A stretch of 64,000 nt of DNA from Zobellella iuensis (GCF_016746085.1 NZ_JAERTZ010000023.1:35471-99470), one strand, 5' to 3'; shown: positions 8,373 through 19,780, counted from the first letter of the stretch. The notes: a model not told the origin generated them from the sequence alone. Numbers and translations are program-made.

Positions 8373-8378
8373 ATTATA
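8373..8378 (-). promoter_or_regulatory. -10 box of hipAB
   Basis: TATAAT on the minus strand, 28 bp before the hipA GTG. The -35 region is weak. The box overlaps a palindrome (8377-8391), so HipB binding there would block RNA polymerase. Confidence 0.5.
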
Positions 8379-8391
8379 TTGCTCAACAATA
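8377..8391. promoter_or_regulatory. Operator-like palindrome 1 upstream of hipA
   Basis: TATTG, five bases, CAATA: a perfect inverted repeat. It contains TATTGCTCAA, which returns in inverted form at 8408-8417 (TTGAGCAATA). This is the expected architecture for autorepression by HipB/HipAB. Confidence 0.5.
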
Positions 8392-8403
8392 GCAAGGAAA
8401 GTC

Positions 8404-8419
8404 TTTATTGAGCAATAAA
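8404..8419. promoter_or_regulatory. Operator-like palindrome 2 upstream of hipA
   Basis: TTTATT, GAGC, AATAAA: a perfect inverted repeat that includes TTGAGCAATA. A third ATTGCTCA copy is at 8434-8441. The three sites share the ATTGCTCA core. Confidence 0.5.
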
Positions 8420-8586
8420 ATACCCAAATTATGATTGCTCAGCTTATTTTGAGTGATATTTTGCACATTTCGGTCAACCCGTCTGCTCAACCAGGGCCGC
8501 CGGAAGCAAAAAAGGTCGGCTGGCCTCGACCCACCAAGGCTCTCAGGCTCTTTGTGCAGGTTGAGCTGGCGCGCCGTGGGTGGGAT

Positions 8587-8606
8587 GGTCCGTTGAAATG
8601 GACCTA
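8587..8606. repeat. Degenerate right-hand REP palindrome
   Basis: GGTCCGTT/AATGGACC with one mismatch in the stem and a shortened CTAC tail. It precedes a full unit by 22 bp. Confidence 0.65.
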
Positions 8607-8628
8607 CGGCAGGACCCCGGCGCCGGCC

Positions 8629-8696
8629 GTAGGGTCGAATTTATTCGACCGAATCCCGGCACCGTGGGTGGGATGGTCCGTTGAAACGGACCCTAC
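8629..8696. repeat. REP pair, copy 4
   Basis: Complete unit with both GTAGGGTC heads. It lies 38 bp beyond the end of the sugar operon (GH13 stop at 8734), where it may also act as a transcript-end hairpin. Confidence 0.85.
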
Positions 8697-8733
8697 AACA
8701 AACCCCGTGGATCCGGTGTCCGCCCCTCGCCGC

Positions 8734-10422
<1,689 letters not shown>

Positions 10423-10511
10423 CTCGGGTAGGGTTTATTGATAAGGCTTTGTTCGGATTAAAGAAATATTCCGCTTGCTGGCAAATGCGACTGTCGGCTC
10501 GGATGCAGTGC

Positions 10512-10617
10512 CGGCCAAAGGGTCTACTCCTCCGACACGCCACGAGTACATCCCTGTAGGCTCGGACATGCCATCCCTGGCATGTCACGGTCGGTGGAGC
10601 AGCCCCCTTTGTCCTCC
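10512..10617. repeat. Dispersed ~106-bp repeat, copy A
   Basis: Begins CGGCCAAAGGGT and ends GGAGCAGCCCCCTTTGTCC. A diverged copy of the same length is at 38829-38934. It sits in the 205-bp gap between the two GH13 genes of one operon. I see no coding potential. Confidence 0.65.
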
Positions 10618-10627
10618 TTTGGGCTTC

Positions 10628-12298
10628 TCAGCCGACTGAACAATCCGCTTCGTCCAGCAGCACCATAAAGGCCTCATAGGGCTGCAGCTCCAGCTCGCCG
10701 CGCCAGTGGTCGCGGGGGGCGTAGTTGCTGATCAGCACCTCTCCCGCCTGCTGCTGCAGCGCGTCGGGCAGGGCAAGGCTGGCGCGGCCGGCGAAGAAGT
10801 TGCACAGCACCAGCAGCAGTTGGTCGCCGAGCCGGCGCTGGTAGGCGAACACCCGCGGGTGCTCGCTCAGCAGCGGCTGGTAGTCGCCGTACACCAGCAC
10901 CGGATGGGCCTTGCGCAGGCGGATCAGCCGCTGGTAGTGGTAGAAAACGGAGTACGGATCGTCCAGGGCGGCGGCCACGTTGATCTGGTCGTGGTTGGGG
11001 TTGACCTCGATCCAGGGCGTGCCCCGGGTAAAGCCGGCGTTGGCCTCGCCGCTCCACTGCATGGGGGTGCGGGCGTTGTCCCGGCCGTTGGCGTGAATGC
11101 CGGCCAGCATCTGCTCATGGGGCACGCCGGCGGCGGTGCGCTCCCGGTAGAGGTTGAGGCTCTCGATGTCCCGGTACTGGTCGATGCGCTCGAAGCGCAC
11201 GTTGGTCATGCCGATCTCCTCGCCCTGGTAGACATAGGGCGTGCCCTTGAGGCCGTGCAGGGCGGTGGCCAGCATCTTGGCGGACTCGACCCGGTAGCGC
11301 CCCGGGTCGCCGAACTTGGACACCGCCCGGGGCAGGTCGTGGTTGTTCCAGAACAGGGAGTTCCAGCCGGTGTCGGCCAGGCCCAGCTGCCACTTGTCGG
11401 TGATGGCCTTGAACGCCGCCAGGCTGAAGGGCCGGCTGCGCCACTTGCCTTCTTCCTCGTCCCAGGTCTGGGTGATGTGCTCGAACTGGAACACCATGGA
11501 CAGCTCTTCCCGCGCCGGATCCGAATAGAGCTTTGCTATCTCGGGGGTGGCGCTCCAGGTTTCGCCCACGGTGAGCTGGTCGCGCCCGCCGAAGGTGGCT
11601 TTGTTCATCTCCTGCAGCAGCGGGTGCAGGCGGGCACCGTTGGTCATGATCTGGGCGTCCACTTCCTTGCCGATAAGATCGATCACGTCCATGCGAAAGC
11701 CGCCGATGCCCTTGTCCAGCCACCAGTTCATCATCTTGTGTACCTTGGCCTGCACCCGGGGGTTTTCCCAGTTCAGATCCGGCTGCTTGCGCGAGAACTG
11801 GTGGAAGTAGTACTCGCCGGTCGCCTCGTCGTATTCCCAGCCGCTGCCGCCGAAGTAGGAGCGGAAGTCGTTGGGCGGGCCGCCGGCCGCCGCCGGCCGG
11901 CGCCAGATGTAGAAGTCCCGGTAGGGGTTGTCGAGGGAGCGGCGCGACTCGACAAACCAGGGGTGTTCGTCGCTGGTGTGGTTGACCACCAGATCCATCA
12001 GGATGCGGATATCGCGCTGGCCGGCCTCGGCGATCAACTGCTCCATCTCGGCCAGGGTGCCGAACTCGGGGGCGATGTCCTGGTAGTCGGAAATATCGTA
12101 GCCGTTGTCGTCCATCGGCGAACTGAACACCGGCGACAGCCAGATGACGTTGACGCCGAGCCGCTGCAGGTAGTCGAGCCGCTGCACAATGCCCGCCAGA
12201 TCGCCGATGCCGTCGCCGTTGGCGTCCATAAAGCTGCGCGGGTAGATCTGGTAGACCACGGCGTCGTGCCACCATTTTTTGTCTGTTGCTGGGTTCAT
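10628..12298 (-). CDS. GH13 alpha-glucosidase (oligo-1,6-glucosidase type), second copy
   Basis: A 556-residue cytoplasmic GH13 enzyme, related to but clearly distinct from its downstream neighbour. Nucleophile D204 (GFRMDVI), acid/base E246 (TVGETWS) and D321 (NNHDLPR) are intact. The segment RIDQYRDIESLN is that of oligo-1,6-glucosidases, not the RLDRD signature described for isomaltulose synthase, so hydrolysis rather than isomerisation is expected. ATG at 12298 (MNPATDKK) is preferred; an in-frame TTG 30 bases upstream would add ten residues and abut the ATPase stop. It lies 30 bp after the transporter ATPase gene, in the same operon. Two different GH13 enzymes suggest a mixture of alpha-glucosides is used. 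Confidence 0.87.
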   Translation of the reverse strand: MNPATDKKWWHDAVVYQIYPRSFMDANGDGIGDLAGIVQRLDYLQRLGVNVIWLSPVFSSPMDDNGYDISDYQDIAPEFGTLAEMEQLIAEAGQRDIRILMDLVVNHTSDEHPWFVESRRSLDNPYRDFYIWRRPAAAGGPPNDFRSYFGGSGWEYDEATGEYYFHQFSRKQPDLNWENPRVQAKVHKMMNWWLDKGIGGFRMDVIDLIGKEVDAQIMTNGARLHPLLQEMNKATFGGRDQLTVGETWSATPEIAKLYSDPAREELSMVFQFEHITQTWDEEEGKWRSRPFSLAAFKAITDKWQLGLADTGWNSLFWNNHDLPRAVSKFGDPGRYRVESAKMLATALHGLKGTPYVYQGEEIGMTNVRFERIDQYRDIESLNLYRERTAAGVPHEQMLAGIHANGRDNARTPMQWSGEANAGFTRGTPWIEVNPNHDQINVAAALDDPYSVFYHYQRLIRLRKAHPVLVYGDYQPLLSEHPRVFAYQRRLGDQLLLVLCNFFAGRASLALPDALQQQAGEVLISNYAPRDHWRGELELQPYEAFMVLLDEADCSVG

Positions 12299-12328
12299 GT
12301 CCGGTTCCGTCTCAAAAAGTGAAAGCAA

Positions 12329-13441
<1,113 letters not shown>

Positions 13442-13484
13442 GTTGTTACATCCTGTTTTCCGAGAGGCGGGAAGCCCCGCCCCA

Positions 13485-13640
13485 GCTTGATGACAAAGTC
13501 CATTACCTGCTTTTTGCCAGACATTTCCCTTTATCACCCCGGTTCAACTGCCGTCATCTCCGCGAAGGCGGAGATCCATGACATATGGCACTGGACTCCC
13601 GCCTTCGCGGGAGTGACGACAGAGAACGGCTAAGGTTTGT
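13485..13640. repeat. ~190-bp double-hairpin element, copy 1
   Basis: The core has two related hairpins in opposite orientation: CTCCGC GAA GGCGGAG at 13558-13574 and CTCCCGC CTT CGCGGGAG at 13597-13613. They are flanked by GTCA heads and TCCA tails. The flanks (TGATGACAAAGTCCAT, CAGAGAACGGC) are shared with copy 2 at 19569. It lies inside the sugar operon, between GH4 and the ATPase. It may act as a partial terminator or mRNA-stability hairpin. Confidence 0.75.
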
Positions 13641-13671
13641 CAGCAGCCTGAGACTGGGCCCCGCCCCGGCC

Positions 13672-15033
13672 TTACTTGAGGTAATCCAGATAGGGCCGCT
13701 GGCGGTCTATCATCAGGTCGACCATTTCCGGGATACGGCGGCACTTGTCGTTGACCGAGTCCACCAGCAGCGCCTGGATCACCAGATCCCGCGAGCCCTG
13801 CAGCACCGCCTCGGCGGTGAGGTCGTGCACCGCCACCTGGTTGCAGAGCAGCCCCGCCACCCCGGCCGGCATGTCCAGCCGGATGCCGTGCACGCCCTTG
13901 CGGTCGATGATGGCCGGTACTTCCACCGCCATAAACTCGGGCAACTGGCGGATAAAGCCCTGGTTGGGGATGTTGACCGCCCCTTCCTCGTAGCCGGCGT
14001 CGGTGAGCATGCCTTCCATGATGGGCACCACCCGCTCCTTGAGCTTGAGTTCAATCACCGGCTCTACCTGGCCCAGGTAGTTGCGGTAGAAGCTGTAGAA
14101 GTCGAGGATGCCGCGGTGGTCGCTCACCTCATGGGCCCAGCGGATGTACTCGCCGAAGTGGCTGTCGCCGGTGATGGGCAGGTGGTGGAACTTCTCGAGG
14201 ATTTCCCGGAACAGGGTGCGATCCGCCCAGGGGTAGCGGCTGTCGGCGCCGCCCAGGGCGTCGCGCTCGGTGCTGCCCTCGGTGTCCACCAGCTTGCCGT
14301 GGGTGCGGGTGTATTCCAGGATGTCGCTGTAGCCCGGCAGTTTCTCGAAATAGCCCGGCGCCTTGGCGCGGATGTCGGCGTAGGCGTCCTTGCCGCTGTC
14401 CCGGTAGCTGGCCTCGAGCAGCACGCTGAAGTGGTTGAGGCCGCCGGCGCGCAGGGCCAGGTTGCTGAAGGGGGTGTCCAGCATTTCCGGCAGGTAGCGT
14501 TCCAGGGAGGCGATTTCGTGGCACATGCCGACGAAGTTGAGCCCGGGAAAGCGGCGGTGCACCGTGGTGCAGATCCGGCTCATGGGATTGGAGTAGTTGA
14601 AGGTCCAGGCATCGGGGCAGATGTCGGCGATATCGGCGCAGATCTCCAGGATCGGCGGTATGATGCGCAGGGAGTGGAACAGGCCGCCGGGGCCGCCGTT
14701 CTCGCCGTAGACCTGCTGGATGCCGTACTGCAGCGGGATCTGCCAGTCCTGATCCCAGAGCGCGAAGCGGTCGCCCACCTCGATGGAGATGATCACGAAG
14801 TCGGCACCCAGCAGCGCGGCCTTGCGATCCACGGTGGCGCTGACGGTGAAGGGCAGGTCCCGGGCGGCGAGAAAGTCGCGGGCGGTCTGCTCGGTGGCCG
14901 CCAGGGCGCGGGGGTTGATGTCGTGCAGCACGATTTCGCTGCCGGCCAGGGTGGCGCTCTGGAAGATGTCACCCAGGGTGCCGTAGCCGAACTGGGCGCT
15001 GCCGGCGCCGATCAGGACGATTTTGGTAGCCAT
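13672..15033 (-). CDS. GH4 alpha-glucosidase/alpha-galactosidase (NAD- and Mn-dependent)
   Basis: A 453-residue family 4 glycosidase. The Rossmann start IVLIGAGSAQFG (5-16) binds NAD. NYSNPM (146-151) and GMCHEI with metal ligands C171/H172 are the GH4 signatures. These enzymes cleave by an NAD-assisted oxidation-elimination route, and members accept alpha-glucosides or alpha-galactosides. Placement next to alpha-glucosidases and an ABC importer, under a LysR regulator, recalls palQ of the Erwinia isomaltulose (palatinose) cluster; that link is inference. It begins 37 bp after the second permease gene. No phosphate-binding specificity can be judged, but an ABC rather than PTS importer implies an unphosphorylated substrate. 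Confidence 0.87.
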   Translation of the reverse strand: MATKIVLIGAGSAQFGYGTLGDIFQSATLAGSEIVLHDINPRALAATEQTARDFLAARDLPFTVSATVDRKAALLGADFVIISIEVGDRFALWDQDWQIPLQYGIQQVYGENGGPGGLFHSLRIIPPILEICADIADICPDAWTFNYSNPMSRICTTVHRRFPGLNFVGMCHEIASLERYLPEMLDTPFSNLALRAGGLNHFSVLLEASYRDSGKDAYADIRAKAPGYFEKLPGYSDILEYTRTHGKLVDTEGSTERDALGGADSRYPWADRTLFREILEKFHHLPITGDSHFGEYIRWAHEVSDHRGILDFYSFYRNYLGQVEPVIELKLKERVVPIMEGMLTDAGYEEGAVNIPNQGFIRQLPEFMAVEVPAIIDRKGVHGIRLDMPAGVAGLLCNQVAVHDLTAEAVLQGSRDLVIQALLVDSVNDKCRRIPEMVDLMIDRQRPYLDYLK

Positions 15034-15070
15034 TCGTTTTCTCCTTTTTCAGACACTGTTGTTAAGTGGA

Positions 15071-15916
15071 TCAACCCTTGACCGCACCGCTGGTCAGGCC
15101 GCTGACGATGCGTTTCTGGAAAATCAGTACCAGCACGATGATCGGCAGCGTCACCACCACCGAGGCGGCCATGATGCTGCCCCAGGGCAGTTCGTACTGG
15201 GAAGCGCCCTGGAACATGCCGATGGCCACCGGCACGGTGCGCTTGCCGCTCGAGATCACAAAGGTGAGCGCGAACATGAACTCGTTCCAGGCGCCGATAA
15301 AGGCCAGCAGGCCGGTGGTGACCAGCGAGGGCCCCATGATGGGCGCGAAGATGCGGGTGATGATCACCCAGGTGCTGGCGCCGTCGACGATGGCCGCCTC
15401 TTCCAGCTCCACCGGCATGGATTTCATAAAGGTGGTCAACACCCAGACGGTGAAAGGCAGCGAGAAGGTGGTGTAGGACAGCACCAGGGCGCCCAATGAG
15501 TCGTACAGCCCCATAAAGCGCACCAGCTCGAACATGCCCGACAGCACCGCCACCTGGGGAAACATGGACACGCACAATATGGTGAACAGCAGGTACTTGC
15601 GCCCGCGGAAGGAGATCCGCGCCAGGGCGAAGGCGGCGGTGATCGACACCAGCAGGCACAGCCCCACGGTGACGGTGGCCACCAGCACCGAGTTCAGCAG
15701 GCTGCGGGCGATGCCGTTGTCCACCAGGGCGCCGATGTAGTTGTCCCAGTGAAAGCCCGAGGGCAGGTAGTTGGCCAGAAACAGCTCCTGGCCGGTGCGC
15801 AGCGAGGTGAGCACCGCGTAGTAGAAGGGGAACACGCAGATCAGGCCGGCCAGGGCGGCGCCGGCGTAGATCAGGCCCTTGTGGCCCCATTCCCGTTGCT
15901 GACGACCGAGCTTCAT
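15071..15916 (-). CDS. Sugar ABC transporter permease (MalG type)
   Basis: A 281-residue inner-membrane protein with about six hydrophobic segments. The EAA loop near the C-terminal half reads EEAAIVDGASTWVIITRIFAP, the contact site for the MalK-type ATPase. The N-terminal LICVFPFYYAVLTSLRTGQEL matches MalG-type permeases. The ATG overlaps the stop of the upstream permease by four bases, and AAGGAG precedes it. It is expected to pair with the MalF-type subunit and the substrate-binding protein encoded just upstream. Confidence 0.9.
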   Translation of the reverse strand: MKLGRQQREWGHKGLIYAGAALAGLICVFPFYYAVLTSLRTGQELFLANYLPSGFHWDNYIGALVDNGIARSLLNSVLVATVTVGLCLLVSITAAFALARISFRGRKYLLFTILCVSMFPQVAVLSGMFELVRFMGLYDSLGALVLSYTTFSLPFTVWVLTTFMKSMPVELEEAAIVDGASTWVIITRIFAPIMGPSLVTTGLLAFIGAWNEFMFALTFVISSGKRTVPVAIGMFQGASQYELPWGSIMAASVVVTLPIIVLVLIFQKRIVSGLTSGAVKG

Positions 15917-16914
15917 GCCTTGTTCTCCTTGTCATTGAAACGGCCCACGTAGAGGAAGCAGGCGGCGATGCCGGCCACCATCATGAACACCAGTACCGAG
16001 GCGGCGGAGCCGAAGCCCATTTCCTGGTAGCTCACCATCTGATCCCGGGCGTAACCGGAGATGGAAATGGTGGCCTCGCTGTTGGAGGTGAGCACATAGA
16101 TGAGGTCGAATACCCGCAGCGCATCCATCACCCGGAAGATCAGCGCCACGATCAGCGCCGGCATGATCAGCGGCAGGGTGATGCGCCAGAAGCGCTGCCA
16201 GGCGTTGGCGCCGTCGACCCGGGCCGCCTCGTACAAATCCTTGGGGATCAGCTGCAGCGCGGCCAGCAGCATCAGCGCCATAAAGGGGGTGGTCTTCCAT
16301 ACGTCCGCCATCACCACCGCCCACATCGACAGCGACGGGCTGGCTATCCAGGCCAGGGGCTGGTCGATCAGGCCGGCGCGCAGCAGCAGATCGTTCACCA
16401 CCCCGAACTGGTCGTGGAACATCCAGCCCCACATCTTGGCGGTGACTATGGTGGGAATGGCCCAGGGCACCAGTATGGCGGTGCGCACCAGGCCCTGGCC
16501 GCGGAAGGTCTGGTTCATCAGCAGCGCCAGCAGCATGCCCAGCACCAGCTCGAGCGACACCGACACCCCGGTGAACCAGAGGGTGTTGCCCACCGCCTGC
16601 CACCACAGGGGATCGGCCAGCACGCCGTAGGCGCCGCTGTCGGTCAGCTCCAGGTAGTTGGCCAGGCCGACGAAGTTGTATTCGTGCGGCGCGTCCAGGG
16701 CGGCATCGGTCAGGCTGTAGAACAGGGTGCGCAACAGCGGCCAGCCGGCCACCGCCGCCAGCAGCAGCAGCGCCGGGGCGACCAGCACCCAGGCGACGCG
16801 GGCGCGCCGCTGCTGGTGGTTGAGCTTGCGCCGCCCCGCCAGGCCGGGCGCCGCCGCGTTCGCGGCCGCCTTGGCGCGCTCCGTCGGGGTCAGGGTCTTG
16901 GTGTAGTGTTCCAT
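15913..16914 (-). CDS. Sugar ABC transporter permease (MalF type)
   Basis: A 333-residue inner-membrane subunit. A long, basic and Ala-rich cytoplasmic N-terminus (about 45 residues) precedes the first hydrophobic segment WVLVAPALLLLAAVAGWPL. The EAA loop is YEAARVDGANAWQRFWRITLPLI. It partners with the MalG-type permease, with which it overlaps by four bases. It follows the binding-protein gene after 61 bp. The substrate is probably an alpha-glucoside given the hydrolases in the same operon. Confidence 0.9.
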   Translation of the reverse strand: MEHYTKTLTPTERAKAAANAAAPGLAGRRKLNHQQRRARVAWVLVAPALLLLAAVAGWPLLRTLFYSLTDAALDAPHEYNFVGLANYLELTDSGAYGVLADPLWWQAVGNTLWFTGVSVSLELVLGMLLALLMNQTFRGQGLVRTAILVPWAIPTIVTAKMWGWMFHDQFGVVNDLLLRAGLIDQPLAWIASPSLSMWAVVMADVWKTTPFMALMLLAALQLIPKDLYEAARVDGANAWQRFWRITLPLIMPALIVALIFRVMDALRVFDLIYVLTSNSEATISISGYARDQMVSYQEMGFGSAASVLVFMMVAGIAACFLYVGRFNDKENKA

Positions 16915-16975
16915 GGATTACTCCGTGTCATTCAGATCGGCAGGGAAAGCGGGCCGCACGCGGCCCGCCCGGGCA

Positions 16976-18241
16976 TCAGCGCCACTCCTTGCCCTTGATA
17001 CGTTCCAGCCGCGTCTGCAGATCCGCTACCGCCTGTTCGCCGCTGCTGCGCCCGCTCAGCACGTTGTAGGTGGCGTTGTAGATGGCGTTGGACACCCGGG
17101 CATACTGGCCCTTGGTCTGGGTGGCCGGCCGCGGCCGGGCATTGGCGAAAATGTCCCTGAATTCGGCGAGGTAGGGCGCCATGGCCAGCACTTCCGGATC
17201 CTCGTACAGGGCCACGCGCGAGGGGGCGACCCCGACCAGTTGCAGCGCCTTCTTCTGGGCCTCGGCGTCGCTCACGATTTTCAGCAGGGCCACCGCCGCC
17301 TCGGGGTTCTTGCTGTAGGCGCTCACCGACCACTGCCAGCCGCCCAGGGCGGCCACCGACTCGCCCTCGGCCCCGCTCGGCAGCGGCATTACTCCCACCT
17401 TGCCCTTGACCGGGCTGTTGTCGGCCTGGGCCAGCACATAGGCATAGGGCCAGTTGCGCATAAACAGGGCGCCGCCGTTCTGGAACACGGCGCGGGCCTC
17501 TTCCTCCATGTAACCGAGGGCGCCCTGGGGCGCTATGGTGCCGACCCAGCCGGCGGCCATGTCCAGGGCCTGGGCGGCGCGGGCATTGTCGATGGTGACC
17601 TGGCCGTCGCTGTCGACGAAGTCGCCGCCGCCATGGGAGGCCACCCACTCCAGGGCGTTGCAGGTCAGTCCCTCGTAGGACTTGCCCTGGAATACCAGGC
17701 CCCAGAAGTTACGCTGGCCGGCGGCCCGCTCCCCTTCCTGGATGCGGGTGGCGATGCGGGTCAGCTCCTCCCAGCTGGCGGGCGGCTGCTCGCCGTATTT
17801 TTCCAGCAGATCCTGGCGGTAATAGAGGGCGCCGGAATCCAGGAAGGCCGGCACCGCCTTGACCCGGCCGTTGACGATGTTGTTCTGCCAGGCGCCGGGG
17901 AAGAAGTCGGCTTCCAGCTCGGCCACCTGCTCGGTCAGATCCAGGGTGTGGCGGTCGAGCAGGCCCACCCAGACGGTGTCGGCCTGGAACAGATCCACGG
18001 CGTTGCCGTCCCGGGCGGCGAACAGCTGCTGGAACAGGCCCAGTTTTTCGTCGGACGACGGCGGAAACTCGATAAATTCCAGGGTATGGCCGGTCTGCGT
18101 TTCGAAGCGCTCCTTCACATAGTCGCAAAACTCCTTGCCGGCGCCGGTGGGCGCGCATTCCATGCGCAGGGTATCGGCCTTGGCCGCGTTCAGGGATGCG
18201 GCCACCAGGGCCGCCACCATGCCGAGCGTACGTACTTTCAT
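16976..18241 (-). CDS. Extracellular sugar-binding protein of ABC importer
   Basis: A 421-residue periplasmic solute-binding protein (family 1). A Sec signal peptide is clear: MKVRTLGMVAALVAASLNAAKA, cut before DTLRM. Interior landmarks such as FIEFPPSSDEKLGLFQQLFAARDGNAVDLFQAD and GALYYRQDLLEKYG fit trehalose/maltose/alpha-glucoside binding proteins. It is the first gene of the sugar operon, directly downstream of the divergent LysR control region, as expected for the most highly made component. Ligand identity is not determinable by eye. Confidence 0.88.
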   Translation of the reverse strand: MKVRTLGMVAALVAASLNAAKADTLRMECAPTGAGKEFCDYVKERFETQTGHTLEFIEFPPSSDEKLGLFQQLFAARDGNAVDLFQADTVWVGLLDRHTLDLTEQVAELEADFFPGAWQNNIVNGRVKAVPAFLDSGALYYRQDLLEKYGEQPPASWEELTRIATRIQEGERAAGQRNFWGLVFQGKSYEGLTCNALEWVASHGGGDFVDSDGQVTIDNARAAQALDMAAGWVGTIAPQGALGYMEEEARAVFQNGGALFMRNWPYAYVLAQADNSPVKGKVGVMPLPSGAEGESVAALGGWQWSVSAYSKNPEAAVALLKIVSDAEAQKKALQLVGVAPSRVALYEDPEVLAMAPYLAEFRDIFANARPRPATQTKGQYARVSNAIYNATYNVLSGRSSGEQAVADLQTRLERIKGKEWR

Positions 18242-18561
18242 CTTGACCTCTCTTCTTCCTGATTGGAGGGATAAGGGATGGTGTTAACCATCCGTTAACT
18301 TTAGCTGTGTCCATCCTAGAGGAGACGGAGAGATAAAAAGAAATGCTTTATTTCATGATCAATATAGAAAACATCTATATCAAAAGGGACCTTAGTGATC
18401 CGTTTCACAGTTCTGGCCCACTGCCGTCCACGGCCAGGTGCGGATCTGTGATCGCACCGCAAAAAATCCTGCGCCCTGGGCTTGGTCCTGCCCCGACGCC
18501 GGACATCATCATTACCCGAAGCTATATTTTTAAAGCGCTTTGGTTCGAAGGATTGACAAAA
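18242..18561. other. Divergent control region of the sugar operon and its LysR regulator
   Basis: 320 bp without a credible gene. It holds a LysR-type palindrome at 18362-18380, an AAAGCGCTTT palindrome at 18532-18541 close to the regulator start, and AT-rich stretches likely to be promoters for both directions. The regulator frame is open back to 18343, but that stretch contains the operator and is probably not translated. Confidence 0.6.
18362..18380. promoter_or_regulatory. LysR-type operator (T-N11-A palindrome)
   Basis: ATATAGA, five bases, TCTATAT: a perfect inverted repeat in the divergent intergenic region. This is the usual form of a LysR-family recognition site. It lies about 120 bp upstream of the binding-protein start. 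Confidence 0.55.
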
Positions 18562-19545
18562 ATGGCCAGGCTTTTAAGCTCTGCGATAGAAAGTATCTAT
18601 CACCAACAAGGACGTATCGTGGACAAGCTGTTGCGCCAGTTTATCGAGGTGGGCACCCTCAAGAACGTCAGCCATGCGGCCAACCGGTTGTGCCTGAGCC
18701 AGCCGACCCTGACCCACAACATGAAGAAGCTGGAAGAAAACCTGGGGGTGCAGCTGCTGGTACGCAGCTCCAGCGGGGTGACCCTCACCGAATACGGCGA
18801 GCTGCTGCTGGAGCAGGCGCGGATGATGCAGCGCATCTACGACAATACCCTGATCAGGATGGACCTGCTCAAGGAGCGCCAGGAGCAGAGCCTGAAGATA
18901 GGCACCGGCCACGCCTGGTGGCACATGTTTCTGCGGCAGAGCTTCGAGGCCCACCGCCGCCAGTACCCCACCGCCAATGTCCATATCGATCTGGGCAACC
19001 ACCTGCGGCTGATGGATCTGCTGCTGAGCGGCGATATCGATCTCTTTATCGGCCACGAGATCCAGGGGCTCAACCCCAAGGCCGGGGTCAGCTTCCTGCC
19101 GCTGCTGAGTTCGACCGATGCCTGCTATGCGCGCACCGGCCATCCGCTGCGCGGGCGCACCGTCGGCCCGGAGGAGCTGCTGGCCTACCCCCATATCGAA
19201 CTCACCCCCGATGAAAGCCGCTACCAGCACGTGATGGAAGACATGCAGCCCAAACGCCGGGAGCGGCTGCAACTGCACATGACCGAGCGGGTGGTCTATT
19301 CCACCAACTCCGTCGCCACCGCCGTGGACATGCTGGCCGCCACCAACGGCATCATGGTGTTCCCCAGTTGCATGCAGGATTATTTCGCCCGCTTCGAGGT
19401 GCTCCCGCTCAGGCTGAAAGAGCCCCTGCGCAAGGGCATAGTGGGCATTTACCTGATGAGGGAAAAAGGGGAAGACCCGCATATCGCGCAGGTGATCGAG
19501 CTGATACGCGGGCATATGGAGCAGAACCGCCATCTGCTGGAATAA
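18562..19545 (+). CDS. LysR-family transcriptional regulator of the sugar operon
   Basis: A 327-residue LysR-type regulator. The winged HTH spans about residues 19-78 (KLLRQFIEVGTLKNVSHAANRLCLSQPTLTHNMKKLEENLGVQLLVRSS), followed by the effector-binding domain. ATG 18562 has AAGGA nine bases upstream and is preferred to the open frame that begins at 18343. It is divergent from the ABC importer operon and should activate it in response to an imported sugar or product. A LysR rather than LacI regulator for an alpha-glucoside ABC operon recalls PalR of the Erwinia isomaltulose cluster. The stop is followed by a double-hairpin repeat. Confidence 0.85.
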   Translation: MARLLSSAIESIYHQQGRIVDKLLRQFIEVGTLKNVSHAANRLCLSQPTLTHNMKKLEENLGVQLLVRSSSGVTLTEYGELLLEQARMMQRIYDNTLIRMDLLKERQEQSLKIGTGHAWWHMFLRQSFEAHRRQYPTANVHIDLGNHLRLMDLLLSGDIDLFIGHEIQGLNPKAGVSFLPLLSSTDACYARTGHPLRGRTVGPEELLAYPHIELTPDESRYQHVMEDMQPKRRERLQLHMTERVVYSTNSVATAVDMLAATNGIMVFPSCMQDYFARFEVLPLRLKEPLRKGIVGIYLMREKGEDPHIAQVIELIRGHMEQNRHLLE

Positions 19546-19568
19546 CGAGGGGCCATGCCGGCCCCTTC

Positions 19569-19760
19569 GCTTGATGACAAAGTCCATCCTCCGCTTTTTC
19601 GCCAGATATTTCCCTTTATCAATGCGGTTAAACTGCCGTCATCTCCGCGAAGGCGGAGATCCATGACATAGTGCACTGGACTCCCGCCTTCGCGGGAGTG
19701 ACAACAGAGAACGGCGGGAGTGACAACAGAGAACGGCGAGGGTTTGTAAGCAATCTGAAG
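19569..19760. repeat. ~190-bp double-hairpin element, copy 2, with tandem duplication
   Basis: Same element as at 13485, lying between the convergent LysR and EIIB genes. Its right edge has been duplicated: a 22-bp stretch (CGGGAGTGACAACAGAGAAC + GG) occurs at 19693-19714 and again at 19715-19736. The two hairpins are intact. Confidence 0.78.
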
Positions 19761-19780
19761 GGCCATGCCGGCCCCTTCGC

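Larger units (their letters stand above)
8346..8733. other. Gene-free stretch: hipAB control region and REP elements
   Basis: The first 130 bp are AT-rich and contain the presumed hipAB promoter and palindromic operators. From 8580 the stretch is GC-rich and contains one and a half REP units. I see no credible coding sequence; the stop of the GH13 gene is at 8734. Confidence 0.7.

Noticed and set aside
5384..8733. Insertion sequence or prophage remnant explaining the toxin-antitoxin island
   Set aside because: No transposase, integrase or attachment-site duplication could be seen; only REP palindromes are present.
10628..12298. Isomaltulose synthase or trehalulose synthase instead of a hydrolase
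   Set aside because: The region after the third catalytic residue reads RIDQYRDIESLN, the oligo-1,6-glucosidase form, and lacks the RLDRD signature associated with the synthases.
10706..12322. Plus-strand open frame opposite the second GH13 gene
   Set aside because: Shadow of a gene with all catalytic residues on the minus strand.
18343..18561. A longer LysR protein starting at 18343
   Set aside because: The extra 73 codons cover the LysR operator and have no similarity to the family; ATG 18562 has a proper ribosome site.
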